From Planosporangium thailandense (GTDB lineage: Bacteria; Actinomycetota; Actinomycetes; Mycobacteriales; Micromonosporaceae), in assembly GCF_011947195.1 (NCBI RefSeq), contig NZ_JAATVY010000009.1, positions 124,001 to 188,000 on the forward strand: a stretch of 64,000 nt of DNA. The letters are read 5' to 3'. The translations under genes and the position numbers were made by a program. A model generated the notes under the pieces. It searched no databases and was not told where the DNA came from. It worked only from the letters and a program-made list of their open reading frames with translations. This document shows, piece after piece, positions 1 through 11,305 of this stretch. Each line of letters starts with the position of its first letter. The first letter of the stretch is position 1.

Positions 1-2388
<2,388 letters not shown>

Positions 2389-2875
2389 GATTACCTCCCG
2401 GGACCCACCGATGACAGGGATATCCGCTGTGCTGCCTACTACCCAGTAGGGCGCGTGCCGGAACGGACAGCCGGACGTGTGGCGTCAGGCTAAATGCGCG
2501 CGAACGATCTTGGGGAGAGCCAAGTGACGCGTCACATACTGTTGCTTTTTGAGCAGTCCGAATGCGTTTCGGGAAGCGCTCCCATGCGCATGAACACGCA
2601 TCAAATTCCAGATTTAGCGGCGATGCCGTGATTTGCATTACGGGCGTCACAATGACCATTCGACAAGCCGTCGAACTGAATACCGGGCCTTTCCGCGCGG
2701 CCCCTCGTCACAACCTTGGACCTCAGCCGGTTATCAGCGGCACACGGGTCCAGGATCCCGAAGCGCGGACCGGTGGCCGGCCCCACACCGGCCACCGGTC
2801 CGCCCGTCGGGTGCAGATCGGGTGCGGATCGAGGGCGGCTTCATAACCGGCACGAACCTGCCGATCCAGACAAAT
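2389..2875. other. intergenic region between divergent ppdK and a sensor kinase
   Basis: About 490 bases without a convincing gene, lower in GC than its surroundings. It must hold the ppdK promoter and that of the kinase gene. A perfect 12-bp palindrome GTGACGCGTCAC lies at 2524-2535, about 135 bases upstream of the ppdK start, and is a candidate operator. The kinase reading frame stays open through part of this region, so its start could lie further upstream than annotated. Confidence 0.5.
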
Positions 2876-5071
2876 GTGGAGGATCAGCAAACCGCACGGC
2901 TCCGCCGCTGGTGGCGCTCCGCCCGCGCGTACGCCGTCCTGACGGCGGTGGTCGGCGTCTCCGGCTCACTCGCCGGCGCGGCCGCCCTCGCCGGCGCCGA
3001 CCGGGAGGCCGGTCGCCAGGCCACGTCGCGCCGCGTCGAGCTGGCCCGGCGCGCGGTCACCGACGAACTCCAGCGCTACCTCGACACCGTCCGGCTGGTC
3101 GCCGGGGCGGCGGGCACCCAGCCGGCGCTCAGCCGCGACGCCTACCTCGAGCTGACCCAGCCGCTGGTGGACGCGAAACTCGTCGGCGCCACCGACGTCG
3201 CCTACGTCGTACCCGCCACCGACGAGCAGGTCGCCGCCGCACAGCGGCAGTGGCGCACCCGCGGTGTACCCGATCTCCAACTGCACCCGGTCGGCAGCGC
3301 GCGCGAGCACTTCTTCACCGTCTTCGACCGGCCGCTCGACGGCGCCGGCCCGCCGGTGACCGGCGAGGACCTGTCACAGTCGGCCGAACCCGCCGCCGCG
3401 CTGGACGAGTCGCGTCGCGGCGGCGTCGCCACCCTGTCCCGGCCGTACGTGCCGCTACGCGACCGCGGTCTGCCCGCCAACCGCCGGCAGTTGTCGTTCA
3501 CCCTGGCCGCGCCCGTGCTGAGACCGTCGGACGCGGGCGGCGCCGGGCCGTTCGTCGGCTGGATCCTCATCGAACTGCGTGCGCCTGCTCTCCTCGGCAC
3601 CATCCTGCGCGGCTCGCCGGATCAGGCCGACGGCCTGCGTGCCGCCGCGCTCTACGCCACCGACGCCGACGGCCACGAGGTACGCGTCGCCGGCCTGAGC
3701 CGCGGCCCGGCCGGTCGCTCGGACGTACGGCAGGACGTGGACATGCCGGTCGCCCGACGGATATGGACGCTGCGCGCCACCGTGGCGTCGCCCGGCGCGG
3801 GCGGCGCGCCGCTCTGGGTCGCCGGCGGCGGCAGCCTGCTCACCGTCGTGCTCGCCGTACTCGTCGCCGCACTCGTCACCGTCCGCGACCGCGCCCGCAG
3901 CCACGTGCTGCGCACGACCGGTCAGCTCGAAGCCGACCTCGCCCGCCGGAAGCTCGTCGAGGCCCAACTGCACCACGCCAACCAGGCCCTCGCCGAGCAG
4001 CAGAACTACTTCGCCGCGCTGCTCGACTCGCTCGACATCGTCGTGGTCGCCTGCGACAACGACGGCGAGGTGACGTTGAAGAACGCGTACGCGCGCCGGC
4101 TGGGCGGGCCCGCGACCCTCACCCACCTCGACGGCACGCCGCTGCGCGACGACGAGCTACCGCTGGAACGCGCGCTGCGCGCGGGTCGGGTCGACGGAGT
4201 CGAGGTGCTCTACCAGGGGTCCGACCAGTGGCCACGCACCATGATCGTCCACGGGCAGGCGCTGTCCGCCACCGACGGCAGCCGCATCGGCGCCGTCATG
4301 ACCGGGTACGACATCACCGAACTGCGCGACCACGAACGAGAACTGACCGGCTTCGCCGCGATCGCGGCGCACGACCTCAAGGCGCCGCTGGCAGTGATCG
4401 CCGCCTACACCGAACTGCTGGCGGCCGACAGCACCGGCGAAGCGGCCGAACTGCTCGAGCGCATCAACGCCGGGGTCGGCCGGATGCGCGCCCTCATCGA
4501 CGACCTGCTGGCCTACGCGAGCGCCCGCGACGCCGTCCTCGACTCGGTCACTGTGGACCTTCGCGAGGTGGTGGCCGACGTCGTCACCGCCCGTACCGAT
4601 CACCTGCGCCTGACCCCCGACGAGCGGTTCCCCGACATCTACGTCGGGCCGCTGCCGGCCGTGTACGCCGACGAGGCGATGGTGCGCCAGCTCGTGGACA
4701 ACCTGGTCGGCAACGCCCTGAAGTACGTGCCCCCCGGCAAGGCCGCGCGGGTGGACATCACCGGCACCGAAGACGACGGATGGGTACGGGTGGAGATCGC
4801 TGACCGGGGCATCGGCATCCCGGCCGCGGAGCGGGCCGCCGTGTTCACCCCGTTCCACCGGGTGCAGACCGACCACGCGTACGGCGGGACCGGCCTCGGC
4901 CTCGCGATCTGCCAGCGCATCGTGGACCGCCACGGCGGCCAGATCGGAGTGACGGCCAACCTCGGCGGCGGCAGCCGCTTCTTCTTCACGCTGCCGGCCG
5001 CGATCAAGTCGCCCGACCGGCCCGTCGCCGCCCGGGTGTCCGCTCCCGGTCAGCTGCCGTCAGCCGCCTGA
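2876..5071 (+). CDS. membrane sensor histidine kinase with CHASE-like and PAS domains
   Basis: Orphan sensor kinase of about 731 residues. From the N-terminus: a membrane segment (about 18-40), an extracellular region resembling CHASE (about 75-230), a second membrane segment (about 311-338), a coiled linker, a PAS domain starting near QQNYFAALLDSLDIV (about 378-480), a HisKA box AAHDLKAPLAVIAAYTELL with the phospho-accepting His near 499, and an ATPase domain with N box (NLVGNALKYV), DRGIGIP and GGTGLGLAI. No response regulator gene is adjacent. The start is uncertain: GTG 2876 directly precedes the polar segment before the first membrane helix but has no clear ribosome site; GTG 2822 in the same frame is an alternative. 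The last 12 bases overlap dusB tail to tail. Confidence 0.9.
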   Translation: MEDQQTARLRRWWRSARAYAVLTAVVGVSGSLAGAAALAGADREAGRQATSRRVELARRAVTDELQRYLDTVRLVAGAAGTQPALSRDAYLELTQPLVDAKLVGATDVAYVVPATDEQVAAAQRQWRTRGVPDLQLHPVGSAREHFFTVFDRPLDGAGPPVTGEDLSQSAEPAAALDESRRGGVATLSRPYVPLRDRGLPANRRQLSFTLAAPVLRPSDAGGAGPFVGWILIELRAPALLGTILRGSPDQADGLRAAALYATDADGHEVRVAGLSRGPAGRSDVRQDVDMPVARRIWTLRATVASPGAGGAPLWVAGGGSLLTVVLAVLVAALVTVRDRARSHVLRTTGQLEADLARRKLVEAQLHHANQALAEQQNYFAALLDSLDIVVVACDNDGEVTLKNAYARRLGGPATLTHLDGTPLRDDELPLERALRAGRVDGVEVLYQGSDQWPRTMIVHGQALSATDGSRIGAVMTGYDITELRDHERELTGFAAIAAHDLKAPLAVIAAYTELLAADSTGEAAELLERINAGVGRMRALIDDLLAYASARDAVLDSVTVDLREVVADVVTARTDHLRLTPDERFPDIYVGPLPAVYADEAMVRQLVDNLVGNALKYVPPGKAARVDITGTEDDGWVRVEIADRGIGIPAAERAAVFTPFHRVQTDHAYGGTGLGLAICQRIVDRHGGQIGVTANLGGGSRFFFTLPAAIKSPDRPVAARVSAPGQLPSAA

Positions 5072-6178
5072 GTCGGCCAGCTCCGCGCCGTCCGGCACGC
5101 CGTCGGCGTCCGGGTCGTCCAGCCAACCCTCGGGCAGCGCCACCTTGCCCGGCGAGTTCGTACGACCGCGCGGCTGACCGAGCGTCTCGCGCGGGTACGG
5201 CGCGGCCGGGTCGAGCTTACCGAGCAGGTCGTCCAGCTCCATCAGACTGCTGATCATCGCGAGCCGCTGGCGCAGCTCGCTGCCGACCGGGAAGCCCTTC
5301 AGGTACCACGCGACGTGCTTGCGGAAGTCGGCGCAGCCGTGCGGCTCGTCCCCCACCCACTCCACCAGCAGCTCGGCGTGGCGGCGCATGGTCGCCGCGA
5401 CCTCGCCGAGGTTCGGCAGGACCCGCTCCGGGCGTCCGTCGAACGCGGCGGTGAGGTCGGCGAACAGCCACGGACGGCCCAGGCAGCCGCGCCCGACGAC
5501 CACACCGTCGGCCCCCGTCTGTTCGACCATCCGCAGGGCGTCGTCGGCCTCCCAGATGTCGCCGTTGCCCAGCACCGGGATCTCCAGCGCCGCCTTGAGA
5601 TCGGCGATCGCGTCCCAGTCGGCGCGGCCGGAGTAGCGCTGGGCCGCCGTCCTGCCGTGCAGCGCCACCGCCGCCACCCCGGCCTCCTGGGCGATCAGAC
5701 CCGCCCGCACGTACGTCAGGTGGTCGTCGTCGATGCCCTTGCGCATCTTGACGGTGACCGGCACGTGCTCTGCCGCCTCGACCGCGCCCCTGACGATCCG
5801 CTCGAAGAGGCGGTGCCGCCACGGCAGCGCCGAGCCGCCGCCCTTGCGGGTGACCTTGGGCACCGGGCAGCCGAAGTTGAGGTCGATGTGGTCGGCCAGG
5901 TTCTCGTCGACGACCATGCGCACCGCCCGGGCCACGATCTCCGGGTCGATGCCGTACAGCTGGAGGCTGCGCGGGCGCTCGTCGGCCGAGAACGCGAGCA
6001 TCCGCATCGTCTTCGGGTTGCGCTCGACCAGGGCCCGCGTGGTGACCATCTCGCACACGTACAGGCCGGCCCCGTGCTCGCGGCACAGCTTGCGGAACGC
6101 GATGTTGGTGATGCCGGCCATCGGGGCCAGCACCACGGGCGGCCACACCTCGTAAGGGCCCAGGCGCAGAGATTTCAC
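5060..6178 (-). CDS. dusB: tRNA-dihydrouridine synthase
   Basis: FMN-dependent enzyme reducing uridines to dihydrouridine in tRNA; 372 residues, the usual length for DusB. The N-terminal flavin-barrel motif LAPMAGITNIAFRKLCREHG is clear. The catalytic cysteine lies in NFGCPVPKVTRKGGGSAL, and GNGDIW and VVGRGCLGRPW follow as expected of the family. GTG start at 6178 matches the family N-terminus (MKSLRLGPYEV). Its 3' end overlaps the convergent kinase gene by 12 bases, so there is no room for a separate terminator. Confidence 0.96.
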   Translation of the reverse strand: MKSLRLGPYEVWPPVVLAPMAGITNIAFRKLCREHGAGLYVCEMVTTRALVERNPKTMRMLAFSADERPRSLQLYGIDPEIVARAVRMVVDENLADHIDLNFGCPVPKVTRKGGGSALPWRHRLFERIVRGAVEAAEHVPVTVKMRKGIDDDHLTYVRAGLIAQEAGVAAVALHGRTAAQRYSGRADWDAIADLKAALEIPVLGNGDIWEADDALRMVEQTGADGVVVGRGCLGRPWLFADLTAAFDGRPERVLPNLGEVAATMRRHAELLVEWVGDEPHGCADFRKHVAWYLKGFPVGSELRQRLAMISSLMELDDLLGKLDPAAPYPRETLGQPRGRTNSPGKVALPEGWLDDPDADGVPDGAELADSGG

Positions 6179-6307
6179 GCCGTCAAGCTTGCCATGATCG
6201 TCACGGTTCCCGGCGTGGTGCGGTCGGCTCGCCGCCGCCGGCGTCCGCGGAGCGCCGCGGCCCCCACCCGATCAGCGAGGTCCGCGGCGCCCACCCGGTA
6301 TTCGGAA

Positions 6308-6757
6308 CTACTTCTTGACGATCTGGATGTTGTGCTGGTCCACGACGGTGCGGCAGGTGTCCGCGCAGACCTGCAGCTGCGCCGAACCGAACGCCACGCC
6401 CGTGCGGAAGGGCTTCTGGGTCGGGGTCACCGCCACCTTGAAGCCCTGCGCGGAGCCGGTGCACTGCTCGATGGAGGTCGAAGCCTGGCCACTCGCGATC
6501 GCGTTGCCGACGTTCTCGGTGACCGCCACCGTCAGGTACGCGAACGAGCCGGGCCGGCAGGCGACACTGACCGGGGCGAACACCACCGCGCCCTTCGCGT
6601 CGAGCGTCGCCGTCGAACCCAGCTTGACCGCCTGCACCGGCGGCGATTGCGACTGGACGGCGACGGCGGCACCGGCCGGTACGGCGTACGCGAGCGCCGC
6701 GCCGACCCCGATGGCGGCGATGGCCGCGATCTGGATCCGGGGACGAGGTCGGATCAT
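6308..6757 (-). CDS. small secreted protein of unknown function
   Basis: 149 residues with a classical signal peptide (basic RPRPR start, Ala-rich core, AGA-like cleavage near residue 30). The mature part is about 120 residues with four cysteines (in ACRPG, EQCTG, QVCADTCR) that could pair outside the cell. I do not recognise the family. The ATG at 6757 overlaps the stop of the upstream O-antigen-ligase-like gene as TGATG, so the two are translationally coupled and probably work together. Codon use is normal for the window. Confidence 0.8.
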   Translation of the reverse strand: MIRPRPRIQIAAIAAIGVGAALAYAVPAGAAVAVQSQSPPVQAVKLGSTATLDAKGAVVFAPVSVACRPGSFAYLTVAVTENVGNAIASGQASTSIEQCTGSAQGFKVAVTPTQKPFRTGVAFGSAQLQVCADTCRTVVDQHNIQIVKK

Positions 6758-8160
6758 CACTTCTCCTTCTGTCCGGGAGGGGTTGGTTCTTCGCTGGTGG
6801 CGGCCGCGGCGAGCCCGATGAACAGGCCGGCGGCGAGCGGCAGGACCGCGATGTGCCACAGGAAGTCGAAGCCGCTGTGAACGGCGAGCGCGGCGAGCGC
6901 CGCGACGGCACCGGCCCTGATCCCCGGCCGGTGGGCGTGGGCGCGACCGCGGCGGATGGTCACCACCACCGCGGCGAGCAGGACGGCGAGCAGGAGCAGC
7001 CCGACCGCGCCGAGGTCGACGAGGATCTGCAGGTACTCGTCGTGGGCGTACAGCGCGACCGCTCCGGTGCCGTCCGGGGTGGTCCAGAACAGGGCCGAGC
7101 GCCCGATTCCGGTGCCGGCGAGGGGGTGCGAAGCGGCGAGTTCGAGCGCGGCGCGGGCCCCACCCGACCGTCCGGAGGAGTCGAGATTCCCCCGGCTGGC
7201 GAGCACCGCCTTCAGGTAGCCCGCGTGCGCCTGGGTCGCCGCCGCGGCGGCGACCAGGGCCAGCGCCCCGGTCAACGTCGCCGCGCGGTACCGGCCCGGC
7301 AGCCGGGGCGCACCGATCGCGACGACCGCGCCGACGAGCAGGCCGGCGACGGCGAGCGCCGGGTGCGCAACGGCGGTGGCCGGAAACGACGGGGCGAGCG
7401 CCCCGACGGCGACGACCGCGCCGAGGGCCGGCGGGGCGGCGGCGCGGACGGTGGCGCGTACGCCGACCCCGACCGTCAGCACCACGAACCCGGCCAGCAG
7501 CGCGATCAGGCCGGCCCGGCTCAGGGCGGCGCCGACGCCCACGAGCAGCAGGTACGCGCCCCCGGCGAGGGGCGCCGAGCGCGGCCGGGCGGCCAGCAGG
7601 GCCACCGCGAGCAGCGCGAGCGGCACCAGCAGCGCCGCCGCCGCGTTGGGATAGGTGAGCGTGGCGGCGCCGCGCCAGAGCCGGTGCTCGACGAGCACCG
7701 CGAACCGGGGCAGCCGCCACGCCACCCCGGCCCAGGCGATGATCGCGACCAGCGCGCCGACGCCGAGTACCGCCTCGGCACACCGCTCCCGCTGTACCGC
7801 GCTCGTCCGGCTCAGTACCAACGGCGCGGCGGCCAGGCACCCGAGGGTGGCCACGGCACCGATCGCGGCGGGAAATCCGCCGGCGGTCGCCGCGCGGGTG
7901 AGGCTCCACGCGGCGAGCGCGACGCAGCCGTGCACCAGCGGCCCGGCATCCCCGCGCGACGGCGGCCGGGCCGCCAGCGCCAGCACGAGGGCGACCGCCA
8001 CCAGCGCGGTGAGCAGAATCCGTCCGGCCGCGTAGTAGCCGCCCTGCGCCACCACGCCGGCGGCGAGCGCGGCGAGGAGCGCGGCGACGTGCGCCGGTGT
8101 CGTCGTGGACGCCCCGGTGACGACCGCGCCATCCGGCGTCCGCGCAGCGACGGCTCGCAT
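6757..8160 (-). CDS. polytopic membrane protein, O-antigen ligase/Wzy-like
   Basis: 467 residues, almost entirely hydrophobic with roughly a dozen membrane segments. It carries the Wzy/WaaL-type signature: a long periplasmic-type loop ending in AHDEYLQILVDLGAVGLLLL preceded by SHPLAGTGIG, typical of glycan ligases or polymerases acting on lipid-linked sugars outside the membrane. Start ATG 8160 is chosen because GGGGGAAAG precedes it; a longer frame upstream is poor in typical coding features. No glycosyltransferases are adjacent, so the substrate is unknown; protein O-glycosylation is another role in this superfamily. Coupled to the small secreted protein downstream. Confidence 0.82.
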   Translation of the reverse strand: MRAVAARTPDGAVVTGASTTTPAHVAALLAALAAGVVAQGGYYAAGRILLTALVAVALVLALAARPPSRGDAGPLVHGCVALAAWSLTRAATAGGFPAAIGAVATLGCLAAAPLVLSRTSAVQRERCAEAVLGVGALVAIIAWAGVAWRLPRFAVLVEHRLWRGAATLTYPNAAAALLVPLALLAVALLAARPRSAPLAGGAYLLLVGVGAALSRAGLIALLAGFVVLTVGVGVRATVRAAAPPALGAVVAVGALAPSFPATAVAHPALAVAGLLVGAVVAIGAPRLPGRYRAATLTGALALVAAAAATQAHAGYLKAVLASRGNLDSSGRSGGARAALELAASHPLAGTGIGRSALFWTTPDGTGAVALYAHDEYLQILVDLGAVGLLLLAVLLAAVVVTIRRGRAHAHRPGIRAGAVAALAALAVHSGFDFLWHIAVLPLAAGLFIGLAAAATSEEPTPPGQKEK

Positions 8161-8285
8161 CTTTCCCCCGTGATACATGTGAATCTGACGATCAATGTAC
8201 GGGGTACACGCGCGAGGACGATCACCGGTTGCGTCGCCTATCCGACACCGGCACCCGACGCGAGGCGATCCGACGGGCAAACGGA

Positions 8286-8326
8286 AGGGCCCCGCCCACG
8301 CCGAACAGACCGGCGGGCGGGGCCCT
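8286..8326 (-). terminator. intrinsic-type terminator hairpin after glyS
   Basis: Perfect 12-bp stem, AGGGCCCCGCCC (8286-8297) paired with GGGCGGGGCCCT (8315-8326), with further pairing possible inside the 17-base loop. It lies 11 bases past the glyS stop on the minus strand and ahead of the O-antigen-ligase-like gene. No strong U tract follows, as is common in high-GC actinobacteria. Confidence 0.8.
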
Positions 8327-8337
8327 CGTTCAAACGA

Positions 8338-9717
8338 TCAGCAGGGAGGCAGTCGGTCCAGCAGGTAACGCTCGACGTTGTCCAGCGGGATCCGCTCCTG
8401 GGTCATCGTGTCGCGGTCGCGGATGGTCACGGCGTTGTCGTTGAGCGTGTCGAAGTCGACCGTCACGCAGTACGGGGTGCCGATCTCGTCCTGCCGCCGG
8501 TAGCGACGACCGATCGCCTGCGAGTCGTCGAACTCCACGCTCCACCGCTTGCGCAGGTCGGCCGCGAGTCCACGGGCCTTGGGTGACAGTTCGGGGTTAC
8601 GCGAGAGCGGGAGCACCGCGACCTTGACCGGGGCGAGCCGCGGGTCGAAGCGCATCACCGTGCGCTTGTCGACGCCGCCCTTGGTGTTGGGGGCGGTGTC
8701 CTCGTCGTACGCCTCGAGCAGGAACGCCAGCACCGCCCGGGTGAGGCCGGCGGCGGGCTCGATCACGTACGGGAACCAGCGCTCGCCCTTCTCCTGGTCG
8801 AAGTAGGTCAGGTCGACGCCGGAGTGCTCGGCGTGCGTACGGAGGTCGAAGTCGGTGCGGTTGGCGATGCCTTCCAGCTCGGAGAACTCGCTGCCGCCGA
8901 AGCGGAACCGGTACTCGATGTCGACCGTGCGCTTCGAGTAGTGCGAGAGCTTCTCCTTGGGGTGCTCGTAGAAGCGCAGGTTCTGCTCGGACAGGCCGAG
9001 GTCGCGGTACCAGTTCCAGCGCTCGCTCAGCCAGTACTCGTGCCACTTCTCGTCGGTGCCCGGCTCGACGAAGTACTCCATCTCCATCTGCTCGAACTCG
9101 CGCGTACGGAAGATGAAGTTGCCCGGGGTGATCTCATTGCGGAAGCTCTTGCCGACCTGGGCGATGCCGAACGGCGGCTTCTTGCGCGCCGACGTCTCGA
9201 CGTTCTTGTAGTTGACGAAGATGCCCTGAGCGGTCTCCGGCCGCAGGTAGTGCAGGCCTTCCTCGCTCTCCACCGGGCCGAGGTAGGTCTTCATCAGGCC
9301 GTTGAACATCCGCGGCTCGGTGAAGGTGCCCTTGTTGCCGCAGTTGGGGCAGTTGATCTCGCCGAGGTCGGCCGGCGGCCGGCCGTGCTTCTCCTCGAAC
9401 GCCTCTTCGAGATGGTCGGCCCGGAAGCGCTTGTGGCAGGACTGGCACTCGGTGAGCGGGTCGACGAACTCGTTCACGTGACCGGACGCCTCCCACACCG
9501 GGCGGGCGAGGATGACGGCCGAGTCGAGGCCGACGATGTCGTCGCGCTGCTGCACCATGGTCTTCCACCACTGGCGGCGGACGTTGTCCTTGAGCTCCAC
9601 ACCGAGCGGCCCGTAGTCCCAGGCCGACCGGGTACCGCCGTAGATCTCGCTGGACGGATAGACGAAGCCGCGGCGCTTTGCGAGGCTGACGACGGATTCG
9701 ATGCGGTCAGCGGCCAT
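8338..9717 (-). CDS. glyS: glycyl-tRNA synthetase, homodimeric class II type
   Basis: Charges tRNA-Gly with glycine; 459 residues, the standard length for the bacterial alpha2 type. Visible features: N-terminal [23 protein letters not shown], a zinc finger formed by CQSCHKRF and CPNCGNKG, motif 2 region [23 protein letters not shown], and motif 3 [18 protein letters not shown]. The C-terminal anticodon-binding domain ends at LDRLPPC. ATG 9717 has GGAGGA upstream; an in-frame upstream extension is rejected. In M. tuberculosis glyS likewise neighbours smtB-zur; here the metal operon lies about 1.6 kb away. Confidence 0.97.
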   Translation of the reverse strand: MAADRIESVVSLAKRRGFVYPSSEIYGGTRSAWDYGPLGVELKDNVRRQWWKTMVQQRDDIVGLDSAVILARPVWEASGHVNEFVDPLTECQSCHKRFRADHLEEAFEEKHGRPPADLGEINCPNCGNKGTFTEPRMFNGLMKTYLGPVESEEGLHYLRPETAQGIFVNYKNVETSARKKPPFGIAQVGKSFRNEITPGNFIFRTREFEQMEMEYFVEPGTDEKWHEYWLSERWNWYRDLGLSEQNLRFYEHPKEKLSHYSKRTVDIEYRFRFGGSEFSELEGIANRTDFDLRTHAEHSGVDLTYFDQEKGERWFPYVIEPAAGLTRAVLAFLLEAYDEDTAPNTKGGVDKRTVMRFDPRLAPVKVAVLPLSRNPELSPKARGLAADLRKRWSVEFDDSQAIGRRYRRQDEIGTPYCVTVDFDTLNDNAVTIRDRDTMTQERIPLDNVERYLLDRLPPC

Positions 9718-9890
9718 CTCGATGAGTCCTCCTACGAACGTCGGATCCGACGCGTGGCTCGTGCCGGTCGCCGAGGAAGGCCGGCGGACCAGAATGATCA
9801 AGAGCCAGTCAAGCGTACGGGTGCCGCCGACCGGCCGGCACCAACATTAACGCGCGTGCCGTCGTCGGAACCCGCCTACCCCGGACCCGG

Positions 9891-10484
9891 TCAGGTACCC
9901 CGGCAGATCCGTAGCTCCGACCCGCCGGGCTCCTGTCTCAGCTCGAAGGTCCGCAGGGCCGCGCTGCCGTCCTCGTACCGGACGTCGACCGGCACGATGA
10001 TCGCGTTGCCGATCTGCACCTGGTGGATGTCGTAGCCGACCGGGCGGGGGCGCCGCTCCTGCACCTGCGCGAACTGGGTCGACGTGACGCGACCCTTCAG
10101 GTCGGAGCACAGGTACGAGTAGGCGGTGTCGTACTCGCCGTTCTCGAGCGCATCGAGGTAGCCGCGTACCACCTTGGTCGCGTCCGCCTGGATCTGCCGA
10201 CTGGTGCCGACCGCGAGCAGCCCGAAGCCGGCGATGCCGCCCACGCAGCACAGGATGAGCACGAGCGCGCCGATGCCGAGCCCGATCCACAGGCCGCGCC
10301 GGTTCCGGTCGGCCGGTGGTGCGGTGAACGGCGGCGTGACCCCCGGCCCCTGCGGAGGCGGCGGGGCGCCCTCGCCACCGGGGCCACTGGGACCGCCGGG
10401 ACCACCGGGGCCAACGGGACCGCCGGCCGCGCCCGGTCCGAAACCCGGGTCCGGCCCGTACGGGGATCCGGCGGGTGCACTCAT
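9891..10484 (-). CDS. membrane-anchored protein with Pro/Gly-rich N-terminus, DUF4878-like
   Basis: 197 residues. The cytoplasmic N-terminus (about 1-65) is rich in Gly and Pro with collagen-like GPGGPGGPSGPGGEG. A single membrane helix follows (LWIGLGIGALVLILCCVGG), then an extracellular domain of about 110 residues beginning TSRQIQADATKVVRGYLDALENGEYDTAYSYLC. That pattern (helix, then 'YLDALENGDYDTAY') is typical of DUF4878/NTF2-like secreted domains in actinobacteria; function unknown. Its ATG overlaps the stop of the ABM-domain gene as ATGA, so the two form an operon. Confidence 0.8.
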   Translation of the reverse strand: MSAPAGSPYGPDPGFGPGAAGGPVGPGGPGGPSGPGGEGAPPPPQGPGVTPPFTAPPADRNRRGLWIGLGIGALVLILCCVGGIAGFGLLAVGTSRQIQADATKVVRGYLDALENGEYDTAYSYLCSDLKGRVTSTQFAQVQERRPRPVGYDIHQVQIGNAIIVPVDVRYEDGSAALRTFELRQEPGGSELRICRGT

Positions 10485-10840
10485 GGTCGTGATCGTAGTG
10501 CGGGGCCGTCGGCCCGGTCGCTGCCGGCGACCACCACCTCGCCGCCCGGCTCGGCGGCGGCGAGCACCTCGAACGCGGACGGCTCGTTGAGCGCCTCCGC
10601 GAGCAGCGGCGTGGCGTACAGCTTCACCTCGTACGACGACAGGGCCCGCCGGTACGCCCCGACGGACTCCCACGCCGTGACCATGGTCCACGTGTCGGGC
10701 TCGTCGACGGCGCGGGCGAGTTGTCCGCTCACGTACCCCGGCCGGGCGGCGAGCGCGGCGAGCGCCGTGTGGGCGCGTTCCAGGAACGGATCGGGATCGT
10801 CAACCACGAACCGGGTCACCACCAGCACGGCCGCCTCCAC
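10481..10840 (-). CDS. antibiotic-biosynthesis-monooxygenase (ABM) domain protein
   Basis: 119 residues. The ferredoxin-like ABM fold is suggested by the N-terminal strand AVLVVTRFVV, the helix LERAHTALAALAARPGYVSGQL, and TWTMVTAWESVGAYRRALSSYEVK, the conserved 'W...w.s...y..' block of small heme/quinol monooxygenase-like proteins. Substrate unknown. GTG 10840 starts right at the first strand; a GTG further upstream (10900) is possible but runs through the promoter region of the divergent gene. Overlaps the downstream gene by 4 bases. Confidence 0.75.
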   Translation of the reverse strand: MEAAVLVVTRFVVDDPDPFLERAHTALAALAARPGYVSGQLARAVDEPDTWTMVTAWESVGAYRRALSSYEVKLYATPLLAEALNEPSAFEVLAAAEPGGEVVVAGSDRADGPALRSRP

Positions 10841-10880
10841 GCGGGAAAGTAAGGTACGACCTTGAGAATACGGAGGTGCG

Positions 10881-11144
10881 ATGGTGCCGACGCGTGGCAC
10901 ACAGGTCCTACTGGCGCGCCTGAGTCAGCTCAACCCCACGACGGTCTTCCTGAGCACGGCCGCACTGGTGATCATCGGCCTGTTCGCGCCCCGACCGGTC
11001 GGCGGCATCCTGCTACTGATGCTGGCCGCCGGGCTGGCGGCCCTACTGTCGGTCACGTGGCGGCTCGGCACGCCCCGCACCCGGACGGCACGGCTGGCGA
11101 TCCTCGCCCTGCTGGTGGTTCTCGCGATCATCCGCCTCGCGTGA
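10881..11144 (+). CDS. small two-helix membrane protein, unknown function
   Basis: 87 residues with a short polar N-terminus and two strongly hydrophobic stretches (VFLSTAALVIIGLFAPRPVG and ILLLMLAAGLAALLSVTW) followed by a third (LAILALLVVLAIIRLA). GGAGGTG sits 4 bases before the ATG, which makes a real gene likely despite its size. Divergent from the ABM gene with about 40 bases between starts. I do not assign a family. Confidence 0.75.
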   Translation: MVPTRGTQVLLARLSQLNPTTVFLSTAALVIIGLFAPRPVGGILLLMLAAGLAALLSVTWRLGTPRTRTARLAILALLVVLAIIRLA

Positions 11145-11267
11145 GCGATCATCCGCCCCGCGCGGGCGGCCGTCCTGCCGTCCGCCGCGACCGACCCGCC
11201 GTTCGGCTCCCGTGAGCAGCCGTCCCCACCGACGTGTCACCCGTCAGAACCATCGGAACCGATGCGA

Positions 11268-11288
11268 TTTTGACAATGATTGTCATTA
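11268..11288. promoter_or_regulatory. Zur box upstream of znuA
   Basis: The 15-bp sequence TGACAATGATTGTCA at 11271-11285 is a perfect palindrome around one central base and matches the actinobacterial Zur operator pattern (TGA-A-AT-n-AT-T-TCA). It ends 20 bases before the GTG start of znuA, where a repressor would cover the promoter. Binding by the Zur encoded at the end of the same operon would make the operon self-regulated by zinc. Confidence 0.85.
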
Positions 11289-11305
11289 GCAGTCAGAGTA
11301 GTGGC

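Noticed and set aside
2716-4803. Long Arg/Pro-rich frame over the histidine kinase
   Set aside because: Alternative frame of a gene with intact HisKA and ATPase motifs.
9718-9801. Upstream extension of glyS
   Set aside because: ATG 9717 has a proper ribosome site and matches the family N-terminus; the extension is not conserved-looking.
11234-11305. Longer znuA start (including ATG 11276)
   Set aside because: Would place the Zur box inside the coding region and lengthen the signal peptide; GTG 11306 gives a standard lipoprotein signal.
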